Positions 41,715 to 50,802 of a DNA stretch of 64,000 nucleotides are shown here, piece after piece. The notes under the pieces are model-generated. The model made no database searches. It had not been told where the DNA came from and saw nothing but the letters and a program-made list of their open reading frames with translations. The stretch lies in NCBI GenBank assembly GCA_016709495.1, contig JADJMS010000026.1:25101-89100 (forward strand). Direction: 5' to 3'. Made by a program: the position numbers and the translations under genes. The first letter of the stretch is position 1; each line of letters begins with the position of its first letter. Source of the DNA: Candidatus Dechloromonas phosphorivorans (GTDB lineage: Bacteria > Pseudomonadota > Gammaproteobacteria > Burkholderiales > Rhodocyclaceae).

Positions 41715-42131
41715 TAGCGTGGCGTTTGTGTCGCGAAGGAAATGTGCGGATAACCAGCCGTTTGCGCGGCCTGCATGACATCAACCACCGCCTGATGGGT
41801 GGCCTTGGCATCCGCATTGATGACGATCACCGGGTCTGGACGGCTACCCGCCGCACGACGCAGGCCATCAGCGATGTTTTTGACATCGGTTACGGCTCAA
41901 CGGCGTTTTATTGATCAAAACCTGACCGGCAGAAGTCACCGCAACATCAATCTCGTTCGGCTGCTCAGCCTGCTTGGTGGCATCCGCCGTCGGCAGGTTG
42001 ATCTCAAGTCCCGATGTTTTTGAATAAGTCGTCGTCAACATCAGGAAAATGATGATGACCAGCAACACGTCGATCATCGGGATCAGGTTAATTTCCGGCT
42101 CTTCGCGAGGGCGTCCGCGCTGAAAGTTCAT
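41714..42131 (-). CDS. exbD: ExbD/TolR-family biopolymer transport protein (frame broken at 41888-41889)
   Basis: Inner-membrane subunit of an ExbB-ExbD proton-driven motor. It has an N-terminal helix with the proton-path Asp (EINLIPMIDVLLVIIIFLMLTTTY) and a periplasmic domain. The frame breaks at GG 41888-41889. Deleting one base joins KTPLSRN to DVKNIADGLRRAAGSRPDPVIV and on to the stop at 41714, giving about 138 residues. The stop then overlaps the lpxK ATG, a neat operon junction that supports the repair. Confidence 0.92.
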
Positions 42132-42134
42132 GAT

Positions 42135-42740
42135 TTACTTCCGGTCACAGTGCATGTATTCAACCAGACGAACCGCCTGCTGCTCCATTTCGACGACAAA
42201 GCCATCAACCTGAGCGCGGAAATGACGCCAGAAGATCAAACTGGGAATCGCGATAACCAGACCGAAACCGGTGTTGTAGAGCGCAATGGAAATACCGTTG
42301 GCCAGTTGCTGGGGGTTTGAGCCGGTGGGTGACTGCGAGCCAAAAATCTCGATCATCCCGACCACAGTGCCAAACAAACCCATCAACGGACTGACGGAGG
42401 CAATGGTCCCCAGCGTCGTCAGGTAGCGATTAAGATCATGGGCAACCGCCCCGCCAGCTTCCTCAATCGACTCTTTCATGATTTCGCGTGAGGCATTGAC
42501 GTTGCGCAAACCAGCCGACAAAACACGTCCAAGCGGTGAATGGCGCTCCAGATCCTCCAGCAATTTGTCGTTATTGGCACCGCGTTTGTACTCGCCAACC
42601 GCGCGCTGCAGCAAGCCATTGGGCACAACCTTGACGCGGCGCAGGGCAACCAGACGCTCGATAATCAGCGCTACGGAAATAATGGAGGCCAACAACAACG
42701 GCCAGATTGGCCAACCGGCGGCCTGAACAATCGCGAACAC
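42135..42740 (-). CDS. exbB: MotA/TolQ/ExbB proton channel family protein
   Basis: Partner of ExbD in energising the envelope. I set the start at GTG 42740 (VFAIVQAAGWPIWPLLL) because a GAGGA ribosome site sits just upstream; a 41-residue extension to 42863 does not look like the family. Three membrane helices are visible, with the conserved LGTIASVSPLMGLFGTVVGMIEIF and ISIALYNTGFGLVIAIPSLIFW. In betaproteobacteria this exbBD pair heads the lpxK-kdsB operon and may assist LPS or siderophore transport; the client is not shown here. Confidence 0.92.
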   Translation of the reverse strand: MFAIVQAAGWPIWPLLLASIISVALIIERLVALRRVKVVPNGLLQRAVGEYKRGANNDKLLEDLERHSPLGRVLSAGLRNVNASREIMKESIEEAGGAVAHDLNRYLTTLGTIASVSPLMGLFGTVVGMIEIFGSQSPTGSNPQQLANGISIALYNTGFGLVIAIPSLIFWRHFRAQVDGFVVEMEQQAVRLVEYMHCDRK

Positions 42741-42825
42741 GGTGAATCCTCGCTGGAATAATAACCCCCGATTTTGCCCTGCCCTCTGCCTGCCGGCAAG
42801 CCCCGTAAATTGGGCCTCGCCGGGT

Positions 42826-42848
42826 TTATCCCCAAAATCTGTGGATAA
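42826..42848. promoter_or_regulatory. Pair of converging DnaA-box-like sites
   Basis: 42840-42848 is TGTGGATAA, the exact complement of the DnaA box TTATCCACA. 42826-42834 is TTATCCCCA, one mismatch from the consensus, in the opposite direction. Both lie in the exbB-xseA divergent gap. Confidence 0.4.
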
Positions 42849-42997
42849 GTCTGTGAATGGCATGTCATCAAACGCGCTAAGCCCTTACATAAAAAGGCTT
42901 TTCTTTACGCCGCCGCAAAACAAGGCATATTGTTTAACTCACTAAAAATCAGTCACTTAACAATTCAAGTCGTCATGCCGCGCTACAATTACCCACC

Positions 42998-44218
42998 ATG
43001 GAACAAAGCCTCGCCTCCTCGCCCCCGGTCCTCAGCATTGCCGTCCTCAACCGGATGGTGCGCGAATGCCTGGAAAATAGTTTCCCGCTGGCCTGGGTGG
43101 CGGGCGAGATATCCAACCTGACCTACGCCGCGTCCGGTCACATCTATTTTTCGCTCAAGGATGCCAGCGCCCAGGTGCGTTGCGTCATGTGGCGCAGTCG
43201 TGCTCAGTTGCTCGGCTGGCGACTGGAAAACGGGCAAAAGATTGAAGCCCGCACGCTGGTTTCGTTTTACGAACCGCGCGGCGAATTTCAGCTCAATGTA
43301 GAAGCCATCCGCCGCGCCGGACAAGGCGATCTTTTCGAGAAATTCCTGCGCCTCAAAGCCAAGCTGGAAGCCGAAGGCCTGTTCGACCCGGCTACCCGCC
43401 GCCCCTTGCCGGCCCATCCGCGTGCTCTGGCCATCGTAACCAGCCCGCAGGCTGCCGCCCTGCAGGATGTGCTCAAAACATTGCACCGTCGCGCCCCGCA
43501 TCTGCCCATCGAGATTTACCCAACGCCGGTGCAAGGCGAAGGTGCTGGCGCAAAAATTGCCGCAGCGATCACCCTGGCCGGCCAAAGCGGCTGCGATGCG
43601 ATCATTCTCTGTCGTGGTGGCGGCAGCATTGAAGATCTTTGGGCCTTCAACGACGAGGCCGTCGCCCGTGCCATTCGCGCCAGCAAAATCCCGGTCGTCA
43701 GCGGTGTTGGCCATCAAACCGACTTCACCATTGCCGACTTTGCCGCCGATCTGCGCGCGCCAACCCCCACCGCTGCCGCTGAACTACTCAGCCCGGACCG
43801 CGAAGCGCTGCTCAACCGGCTCAGCCAGCTGAATCGCCAGATGCGCCAGCAAACCAGCCGCTCACTCGCCGAACGCGGCCAGCAACTTGACTGGCTGGCC
43901 AGCCGCCTGACGCACCCCGCCCAGCGCCTGCAACAGCAGCGCGAAAGCTTGCGCCATCAGGGTTTCCGGCTGACCAATGCGGTGCGCTGGCAAATATCCG
44001 CGCCCAAAATGAAACTAAATGGCTTATCTGCAAGTCTCAGCCAACTTGACCCACTCGCGGTACTCACGCGCGGCTACGCAATCGCCATCGGCGCTGATGG
44101 CAAGGCGGTTCGCGATGCCGGCACACTGACTATCGGTAGCGAGCTTCACCTCAGTTTTGCCCGAGGCAGCGCACTGAGCACCGTCAATCAGGTTGTCGCA
44201 ACGCCCGAAGCTGACTAG
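42998..44218 (+). CDS. xseA: Exodeoxyribonuclease VII large subunit
   Basis: Degrades single-stranded DNA with XseB. The 406-residue protein has the N-terminal OB-fold (FPLAWVAGEISNLTYAASGHIYFSLKDASAQVRCVMW). The catalytic region includes PRALAIVTSPQAAALQDVL, ILCRGGGSIEDLWAFNDEAVARAI and VSGVGHQTDFTIADFAADLRAPTPTAAAEL. A coiled-coil tail follows. It is monocistronic as far as visible, and divergent from exbB. Confidence 0.95.
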   Translation: MEQSLASSPPVLSIAVLNRMVRECLENSFPLAWVAGEISNLTYAASGHIYFSLKDASAQVRCVMWRSRAQLLGWRLENGQKIEARTLVSFYEPRGEFQLNVEAIRRAGQGDLFEKFLRLKAKLEAEGLFDPATRRPLPAHPRALAIVTSPQAAALQDVLKTLHRRAPHLPIEIYPTPVQGEGAGAKIAAAITLAGQSGCDAIILCRGGGSIEDLWAFNDEAVARAIRASKIPVVSGVGHQTDFTIADFAADLRAPTPTAAAELLSPDREALLNRLSQLNRQMRQQTSRSLAERGQQLDWLASRLTHPAQRLQQQRESLRHQGFRLTNAVRWQISAPKMKLNGLSASLSQLDPLAVLTRGYAIAIGADGKAVRDAGTLTIGSELHLSFARGSALSTVNQVVATPEAD

Positions 44219-44259
44219 AATTTTCGCTTTACCCCCTCAGATAGAAACCGGAGAAAACA

Positions 44260-44844
44260 ATGGAACATCAACTGCCCCAACTGCCCTACGCCAAGGATGC
44301 CCTCGCCCCCCACATGTCGGCCGAGACCTTTGACTACCACTACAGCAAGCACCATCAGGCCTATGTCACCAACCTGAACAACCTGATCAAGGGCACCGAG
44401 TACGAGAACCTCGACCTCGAAGCCATCGTCAAGAAGGCCCCGGCCGGCGGCGTGTACAACAACGCAGCCCAGGTCTGGAACCACACCTTCTTCTGGAACT
44501 GCCTGACCCCGAACGGCGGTGGCGCTCCGAAGGGTGCCCTGGCTGCTGCCATCGACGCCAAGTGGGGTTCCTTCGACGCCTTCAAGGCTGCCTTCCAGGC
44601 TTCCGCCGTCGGCAACTTCGGTTCCGGCTGGACCTGGCTGGTCAAGAAGGCCGATGGTTCCGTCGACATCGTCAACATGGGCGCCGCCGGCACCCCGCTG
44701 ACCACCGGCGACAAGGCACTGCTCTGCGTCGACGTCTGGGAACACGCCTACTACATCGACTACCGCAACATGCGTCCGAAATTCGTCGAAACCTACCTGG
44801 CCTCGCTGGTCAATTGGGCATTTGCTGAAGCCAACTTCGCCTGA
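44260..44844 (+). CDS. sodB: Superoxide dismutase, Fe type
   Basis: Converts superoxide to H2O2 and O2 in the cytoplasm. The 194-residue protein shows MEHQLPQLPYAKDALAPHMSAETFDYHYSKHHQAYVTNLN. Metal ligands are His27-type and His75-type (AQVWNHTFFWNCL), plus Asp and His in VDVWEHAYYIDYRN. Gly and Ala patterns (FGSGWTWLV, NMGAAGTPL) fit Fe-SOD. A consensus Shine-Dalgarno (CGGAGAA) precedes the ATG. Codon use is highly biased, unlike the next cassette. Closed by a terminator. Confidence 0.96.
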   Translation: MEHQLPQLPYAKDALAPHMSAETFDYHYSKHHQAYVTNLNNLIKGTEYENLDLEAIVKKAPAGGVYNNAAQVWNHTFFWNCLTPNGGGAPKGALAAAIDAKWGSFDAFKAAFQASAVGNFGSGWTWLVKKADGSVDIVNMGAAGTPLTTGDKALLCVDVWEHAYYIDYRNMRPKFVETYLASLVNWAFAEANFA

Positions 44845-44903
44845 GTTTTGAGCGAAACTTCAGGATGAAAATCTTGTAATTCGAGATTTGATTGCTGATG
44901 AAC

Positions 44904-44930
44904 GAAAGGGAGCGGATAGCTCCCTTTTCG
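44904..44930 (+). terminator. Rho-independent terminator after sodB
   Basis: Stem GAAAGGGAGC / GCTCCCTTTTC with loop GGATA and a T-rich flank. The following 226 bp up to the next gene (44931-45156) show no coding signal except a GGAGGA ribosome site at 45145-45150. Confidence 0.85.
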
Positions 44931-45156
44931 TTTCTGAGCCTTCGCAGGCAACTGATCGGCCTTAGCGGTCGTTGGCATCCAACGTTTTGTCCGGCTGTAC
45001 TGCACCATTCAACCGCCGTTCAGTCGTTGGCCGAAGTCAATATCGGCTTTTCACTTCGAGTTGCAGCCGGACCTGACCCAATCCGGCGGATCGCATCTTT
45101 TGATGCCTTCCGAATTGGGGGATATGCTCCTTGGTTTTGTCGTTGGAGGAAGCACC

Positions 45157-46211
45157 ATGGAAATTGAGCCCAAGAAGCGGGGCACACCACCCGACCTGCC
45201 GCGGCTAATCCAAGACGTCTTGGCTGAGCTGGGGTATGACGCAGATGCCGCCGCAGTAGCTGAGCTGGTTCGCCGCCTCGACATCGGCCTGCCGGTCGAG
45301 GACGAGTTCTCGGTCGTTTGCGCTTGGCTCGGAAAGTGCCAGCTCCTGCACAAACTCGACCAGCACCAGGTGCCCATAGCCTCCAAGAAGAAGTTTCAGG
45401 TGCCTGACCTGCTTACCAAGTTCTCGACCCAGACCAGTAAGTCCCCATGTTGATCGAGGTGAAATCAAAGAACGAGCCTCGTCTGTCGTTTAGGCCCGAC
45501 TACCTGGAACGCCTGCAGAACTACGCCGACCTAGTGGGCATGCCTCTACTAATCGCGTGGAAGTTCCACAGCGTATGGATGCTTTTCGAGGTGCGGCACA
45601 TGAAGAAGGCTGCCAAGAACTTCAACATCACGCTGAATACTGCGATGCAGGAGAACCTGCTCGGCGCCCTGGCCGGCGACGTCGCTTACAAGATCGGCGC
45701 CGGCGCGGGGATACATTTACGCTTTCGCAAGGATAAGCTGCTCGGGATCGAGAAGTCCGACGAGGGCTACTCTGAGCAGTGGGCAATGACCATTGACGAT
45801 GTGAGCTTCACCGACCGCGAGGGAGCCTATCGCACAGACCTTGATGGCGATGTCCAGTCGCTGTTTACCACATGGTACTTGGAGGACAAGGAGGAGCACA
45901 CCGACTCCCACGTCCACATGCACTTCATCGCAGGAGGCGAGGGAATGCAGTTCGCCCATACTGCCTTGGTCCGACTGCTGAACTGGGAATCGCCCCACGA
46001 TAACCGGCCGCACTGGCGCGGGTTGCTACGGAAGGAACGGGTCACCGCGAACGTGGCGAGCTTTTCAGCCGCGCTAGATGCTGCGTTCCGGCAGAAAGTG
46101 GTATCCCACGTTTTCTACTTTCAGCCTCATGCCATGCCGGACTTTTTGCAGCCACAAACTGCCTATGAGATGGCCCCGCAATGCAGGCTCAATTCGACGG
46201 TTCGAGCCTAA
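45157..46211 (+). CDS. PD-(D/E)XK nuclease-like protein (frame broken at 45443-45446)
   Basis: Putative DNA nuclease. The ATG 45157 has a good GGAGGA site. The N-terminal helical region has a conserved-looking Glu (VEDEFSVVCAWLGKCQLLHKLDQ), then QVPDLL, then LIEVKSKNEPRLSFRPDYLERLQNYADLVGMPLLIAWKF. Together these give the E...PD...ExK pattern plus a downstream Q-x-x-YA helix of restriction-endonuclease folds. The PD and EVK halves lie in different frames. Adding one C to the run 45443-45446 gives SPMLIEVK and a 351-residue protein. The C-terminal 200 residues (FRKDKLLGIEKSDEG..., WHxVD-like SEQWAMTIDDVSF) are unrecognised. It is followed 7 bp later by the PIN-like gene. A defence or DNA-processing role is inference. 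Confidence 0.7.
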
Positions 46212-46218
46212 CTTAGGG

Positions 46219-47380
46219 ATGAGCCTATCTCGCCGCCCCCAAAGTCCCGAACGCGTCGCTCTGAGTTTCGGGCCCGACGATGACGACCTCGAACGCATCG
46301 AGCGAACTGTCATCCTCCCGCCCGACTTCCCTTACATGGAGCTTCGTGCCCTCGGTGAAATGTTGGAGGCCGAAGGCGTGTTTGTCCCTGGCTACCAACC
46401 TCCTCCTGTGGGACTCTGCCACCCCGATGCGTTCATCTTCGAGGCACAGTTCGAAAATATCCAGACCATACTTCTACCGGATCGGAATATCGCTTCCCGA
46501 ATGGCCAAGATCGTGGCCGGCGCACCGATGGATGAAACGCTTCGGAAGATCGCCGCGATCAAGGCCTTCTGCCATTTCCTCGACATTCAGATAGAGCCCT
46601 CCATTGCCTTCCATGAGCTCGCCCAACTACAAGGCAACGATGCGGCAAACCCAGAGCTAGCCCGATTTCGGGACGCCGACAATGCCGATCCCCTACCCGT
46701 GGCTGAATCTGGCCTTTGGCGATCTGAATGCGCTGGACCCGATGGAACCTCAACATCCACCAGAGGCCCACGACCTGGCTTTCCCATTGCGCCGCTGGCG
46801 GCGCAACTACATCGCTGCCTTAAAGATTGCCGAACTCGAATTATCCGGCCGACCCAACCTGGATCGGATGCTGGCGTTGCTGTCTTGGATGCGAGACGAC
46901 TTCATAATCGCAGGGCCTGCGGCTTTGCTTGCCAGCATCTACTTCGCCCCAAATTCTCCGCCCCGTAAGCGCCTCTTTAAGCAACTTTTCTCCTCCAACC
47001 GGCTACGAGCTGTCGACGGCGTGCGAAACACGGCCTGGGACTTGACGCACTTGAGCGAGATGATCAGGAAGGTGAACGAAGCGAACGACAGTCAGATCCG
47101 CCTACTCTTCGCTAGTTTCGATAAGGGGCTGCGCACCTTGGCCGGGCTGCTATTCCATGTTTCGGCCGACGAGCTTTCCGAGGCGCTGCTGGTTGATGCG
47201 TTCGTACCATGGTGGAGCCGTGCCCAAGCTGAACAGATAGCGAAGTGCTTGATCAAGCTCTTGGCTGATCTCAATGACAAAAGCCGCAAACAGCGACAAG
47301 CAAATTCACCCGTGTCGATCGATGAAATGATCCAGCGAGGAGAACAGAGGCTCTTGTCTGCCCCCGGCATCTCCGGATAG
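46219..47380 (+). CDS. Uncharacterised PIN-like protein (frame broken at 46690-46693)
   Basis: A 387-residue protein after repair, starting at ATG 46219. Removing one C from 46690-46693 joins RFRDADNADP to YPWLNLAFGDLNALDP. Acidic positions are spaced as in PIN-like nucleases: ILLPDRNIASRMA, IEPSIAFHELAQ, RNTAWDLTHLSEMIRK and LLFASFDKGLRTLAGLLF. The last two resemble the Asp-bearing strands of large PIN-like families. No other domain is recognised. It is coupled to the nuclease-like gene upstream (7-bp gap). The 287 bp after it (47381-47667) show no gene. The PIN assignment is from pattern only; the protein could be something else. Confidence 0.6.
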
Positions 47381-47667
47381 CCTGACGCAAGTTCCAGCCC
47401 TGGATCAGGCAACATCTCATGGCGGAACGACGGGTTAACGGCGTATTGCTGCCGGATGCAGAGCCTCGGGCCAACGGGGGCAAAGGCCGACATTCAGCCG
47501 ATCACAGAGACTTTACTGCCCTCGAACTCTAATTTTGGTAATGGCCACTCCTGGAAATCAAGTCATCGCTCAAAACGGTACGACGCCATTAAGCTCGTTC
47601 TCTCTGTATGGTCAGACTGGCGTCTAATTTGCTTGTGTCGTATTGAATCAACAACACGTCACCCGCC

Positions 47668-48243
47668 ATGCTCTCCGAAGAAGAAGCCCGCTTCCGCCTC
47701 GCCACCCATCCGCTGCCGGCCAACGCCTGGGTTTATGCCACTGACCGCGCCATCATCATCAAGGCCGAGTACACCGACACCATCGAGCGACTGCTGCGCT
47801 GGGCGCCGAAGACGCGCTGGAGTGCCAAGCACCGTTGCTGGATCGTGCCGCTGAGCGGCCTGGAACTAGTGCGTTCCATCCTGCCGGAGCTGAGCCGGCT
47901 GGCTGAGGCGATGCAGACGCAGCCGGTGGTTGCCGAGGCGGCCGGTACCACGGCGCTGCCTCTTGATGCTGTGGCCAGCGACGAGATGGCACGCAAGCTC
48001 TTTCGTGACAATGCACGCCTGCTCTTTGGTAGCGACTGGCAACGCGAAACCGCGCGGGCACTTGGTCGTGACGAGGCGCCCCTGGCCGGTTGGCTGGTTG
48101 GCCAGGGCATCATGGAAGCACCGCCGGCGCTGCTGCTCGGCGAAATGCTGGCGCTGATGCGCCGGCGCGTTGTGGATATCGCTGCCGCCGCTGATACGCT
48201 GGAACGGCAACTGGTGGCGAGCGGCATCGCGCCGCCCGCCTGA
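47668..48243 (+). CDS. HARP-like small protein, function unknown
   Basis: A 191-residue protein. Residues about 15-80 (NAWVYATDRAIIIKAEYTDTIERLLRWAPKTRWSAKHRCWIVPLSGLELVRSILPELSRLAEA) resemble the HARP-like module that precedes SNF2 helicase domains and senses DNA structures. The C-terminal part (about 110-185, LFGSDWQRETARALGRDEAPLAGWLVGQ...) looks like a DNA-binding helix-turn-helix variant common in betaproteobacterial hypotheticals. There is no helicase domain in the window. Its own promoter is presumed in 47381-47667. Confidence 0.65.
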   Translation: MLSEEEARFRLATHPLPANAWVYATDRAIIIKAEYTDTIERLLRWAPKTRWSAKHRCWIVPLSGLELVRSILPELSRLAEAMQTQPVVAEAAGTTALPLDAVASDEMARKLFRDNARLLFGSDWQRETARALGRDEAPLAGWLVGQGIMEAPPALLLGEMLALMRRRVVDIAAAADTLERQLVASGIAPPA

Positions 48244-48257
48244 ACCGTCGTCAGGCT

Positions 48258-48779
48258 TCAGATTGCCCGAACCTGATCGGTGTTGACGGTGAGTTGCAGT
48301 TGGTCGGCCTTGTCGAAAACTTCGAGCGGCACGTCAAAGACGGCTTGGTTCTCGTACCAGGCGCGGCCATAAGGCAGGAAGAGGCTGCTCGCCGGCAGCG
48401 TCAGCAGGGCGTCCGCACTACTCAGCAGCGCCACCGTGTAGCCACCATTGGCGCCAACCGGCACATTGTCGTCGCCAAAGGCCTCGAACTGCAGGAAGAC
48501 CTTGGCCGACTCAATACCACCTTCGGCTGTCTTCACCGCAGTTACGCGGATGTTCTGGTAGCGGCGACCGACCTTGCCATCCGCGGTGGATTGCAGAAAT
48601 TCATTCAACTTGCCCTTCTTCACCAGCGTGCTGTCGAGCACGGGTATGCCAAGCTGTGTCATGCCCAGGCCAGTGGGTTTGGCGGTTTTCAGTTCAATCA
48701 GGGTGGTATTTTCAGTCAGTACGAGCACGATGTTCTCCGTGGTATTGAATGCGACAAGGACAGGATGTGTGTGCGACAA
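48258..48779 (-). CDS. Hypothetical protein
   Basis: A 173-residue soluble protein with no recognised domain and no signal peptide. It contains LVLTENTTLIELKTAKPTGLGMTQLGIPVLDSTLVKKGK and a beta-rich C-terminal half. It is convergent with the HARP-like gene (14-bp gap). The start is uncertain: ATG 48779 gives the listed form, but a GGAG ribosome site supports GTG 48728 (about 156 residues). Upstream, 48780-48986 holds one dispersed 12-mer copy. Confidence 0.6.
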   Translation of the reverse strand: MSHTHPVLVAFNTTENIVLVLTENTTLIELKTAKPTGLGMTQLGIPVLDSTLVKKGKLNEFLQSTADGKVGRRYQNIRVTAVKTAEGGIESAKVFLQFEAFGDDNVPVGANGGYTVALLSSADALLTLPASSLFLPYGRAWYENQAVFDVPLEVFDKADQLQLTVNTDQVRAI

Positions 48780-48894
48780 ATGACAGACAAAACAGTGGTC
48801 ATGGTCGTACCCGGCAGGGGGTAAGCACTTTCGGTGCCAAACGGAGGACCGCCGTTAGCGCCCGTTCATGCAAAAAAAATAGCCATTTTTACCC

Positions 48895-48906
48895 GTCGAC
48901 CGTAAC
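48895..48906 (+). repeat. Dispersed 12-mer GTYGACCGYAAC, intergenic copy
   Basis: GTCGACCGTAAC upstream of the Hsp70-like gene. See findings. Confidence 0.7.
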
Positions 48907-48986
48907 AACTTGCAAATCGCCGCTTCCTGTCTGGACAGCTTCAGCGGCAGCGGTTAGCATCGCCGCCCCGCCAGCCCTGCCCTCCA

Positions 48987-50303
48987 ATGTCCAACTCCTC
49001 TCACGCCCGCGCCTGCGGTATCGATTTCGGCACCTCCAATTCCACTGTCGGCTGGCTGCGGCCGGGGCAAGCGACCCTGCTGGCGCTGGAGGATGGCAAG
49101 CCGACGCTGCCTTCGGTCGTTTTCTTCAACGCGGAAGATAACTCGGTGAGTTTTGGCCGCGCCGGGCTGCGCGAATATCTCGATGGCTACGAGGGCCGGT
49201 TGATGCGTTCGCTCAAAAGCCTGCTTGGCAGCAGCCTGATTGATGGGCGCACCGAGGTTCATGGCAACACCATTGTCTTTCGTGACTTGCTCACCCAGTT
49301 CATTGCCAACGTCAAATCACGCGCCGAAGGGCAAGCCGGGCGCAGTTTCGAGCAGGCCGTCCTCGGTCGTCCGGTGTTTTTTGTGGACGATGATGCAGCA
49401 GCGGATCGCGTGGCGGAGGAAACGCTGGGCGATATCGCCCGTGCCGTCGGCCTCAAGGAGGTGAGTTTCCAGTACGAGCCGATTGCGGCTGCCTTTCAGT
49501 ACGAAACCACCCTGGCCCGTGAAGAATTGGTATTGGTTGCCGATATCGGCGGCGGCACCTCCGATTTCTCCATCGTTCGCCTCTCCCCGACACGCGCCAA
49601 AATCACCGAGCGCTGGAGCGATGTGCTGGCCAATGGTGGCGTGCATGTCGGCGGCACCGATTTCGACAAGCAACTGAGCCTGGCGGCGGCCATGCCCTTG
49701 CTCGGCTATCGCAGCCGGCTGACCAACGGGCGCGAATTACCGTCCGGCATCTATTTCGACCTTGCTACCTGGCACACCATCAATTCGGCTTACGCCCGCC
49801 AGGTCTGGACAGAGCAACAACGCCTCGCCGTCGACGCGATGGAACCGGAATGCTTCACGCGCCTGCTTGCCCTGATCCGTGAGCGTGCCGGCCACTGGCT
49901 GGCGCATCAGGTTGAACAGGCGAAAATCGCGCTCTCAAACCACGACAGTGCCATGCTGCCGCTGGATCGTTTTGCACCGGGCGAGCAAAAAGAACTGACG
50001 CGCATTGAGCTGGAGCTGGCCAGCGAAACACTGGTCAAAAAGGTGGAGATTACCGTCAGCCAGATCCTGCGCGACGCGAGCCTGCCAGTCGGCGGCATTG
50101 ACACCGTTTTCTTTACCGGCGGTTCCAGCGGCATCCCGCTCCTGCGCCAGCGCATTGCTGCCTTGCTACCGCAGGCTCGGGTTGTTGAAGGGGATTTGTT
50201 CGGCAGTATCGGCGCTGGTCTGGCGGTTGATGCGGCTCGGCGCTATGGATCGATGGCGGGAACAATCGGCGAAGCAAAACCTATTTTTCCAGCCGGTAAA
50301 TAG
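48987..50303 (+). CDS. yegD: YegD-like Hsp70 family protein
   Basis: An atypical Hsp70 ATPase-only chaperone-like protein. The 438 residues cover the actin/Hsp70 nucleotide-binding fold: phosphate-1 CGIDFGTSNSTVGWL, phosphate-2 VLVADIGGGTSDFSIVRL, adenosine motif VFFTGGSSGIPLLRQRIA. The C-terminal substrate-binding domain of DnaK is absent, as in E. coli YegD. GVHVGGTDFDKQL is the conserved GGxDfD. Physiological role is unknown. Its 3' end overlaps the convergent ubiC by 23 bp. Confidence 0.9.
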   Translation: MSNSSHARACGIDFGTSNSTVGWLRPGQATLLALEDGKPTLPSVVFFNAEDNSVSFGRAGLREYLDGYEGRLMRSLKSLLGSSLIDGRTEVHGNTIVFRDLLTQFIANVKSRAEGQAGRSFEQAVLGRPVFFVDDDAAADRVAEETLGDIARAVGLKEVSFQYEPIAAAFQYETTLAREELVLVADIGGGTSDFSIVRLSPTRAKITERWSDVLANGGVHVGGTDFDKQLSLAAAMPLLGYRSRLTNGRELPSGIYFDLATWHTINSAYARQVWTEQQRLAVDAMEPECFTRLLALIRERAGHWLAHQVEQAKIALSNHDSAMLPLDRFAPGEQKELTRIELELASETLVKKVEITVSQILRDASLPVGGIDTVFFTGGSSGIPLLRQRIAALLPQARVVEGDLFGSIGAGLAVDAARRYGSMAGTIGEAKPIFPAGK

Positions 50304-50802
50304 CCGGCAAAAAAACTTCGGTAACAGTCAGCACCTGCCGACCCAAGCGGTGTTCGGAACGCCGCGCCCACAACTGGCGCTCGCCAGCCGCCCAAGGGGC
50401 CGCCAGACGATACAGCGGATGGCGCGCATCCAGCCGCAAAAACTCAAGCTGGCCACGTTTGAAGCCGGGAAAGCTGAACAACAGTGAACCCAGCGAACGA
50501 CTGCCCAAACCGGCCAGCCAGCGGGTCAAACGACCATTGGTTGCGGTCGACAGCACAGAATGGGCAAAAATTACCGGCACCCCATCGCATTCGAGCAAGA
50601 CCTCTCGCACACGGGCGAGTTGTTGCCGCGTCGCCTCATCGGCAATCGGCCGCATCAGGCCGGAACGCAGCAAGCGGATGCGGAATTGCGTGCAGGCCCG
50701 CCGACAGCGTGCCGTCAGCGAATCCGGCTCGCTAAGCCACGATGCCAGCCGCGAATCCGGCGCACCGGGGCCGAGCCTGGAACGCCACTGGCGGCGTTTC
50801 AT
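50281..50802 (-). CDS. ubiC: Chorismate--pyruvate lyase
   Basis: Makes 4-hydroxybenzoate for ubiquinone from chorismate. The 173-residue protein has the family pattern: LASWLSEPDSLTARCRR, QLARVREVLLECDGVPVIFAHSVLS, GSRSLGSLLFSFPGFKRGQLEFLRL and a C-terminal LWARRSEHRLGRQVLTVTEVFLPAI. The last segment contains the conserved Arg and Glu of the active site. The start overlaps the DUF192 stop (TAATG). It is convergent with yegD and overlaps it by 23 bp. Confidence 0.9.
   Translation of the reverse strand: MKRRQWRSRLGPGAPDSRLASWLSEPDSLTARCRRACTQFRIRLLRSGLMRPIADEATRQQLARVREVLLECDGVPVIFAHSVLSTATNGRLTRWLAGLGSRSLGSLLFSFPGFKRGQLEFLRLDARHPLYRLAAPWAAGERQLWARRSEHRLGRQVLTVTEVFLPAIYRLEK

Noticed and set aside
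42826..42848. Chromosomal origin of replication
   Set aside because: Only two DnaA-box-like sites are present, with no AT-rich unwinding region, dnaA or dnaN nearby.
47381..47667. Coding potential after the PIN-like gene
   Set aside because: Frames there are short or antisense and have no ribosome site; it is listed as intergenic.
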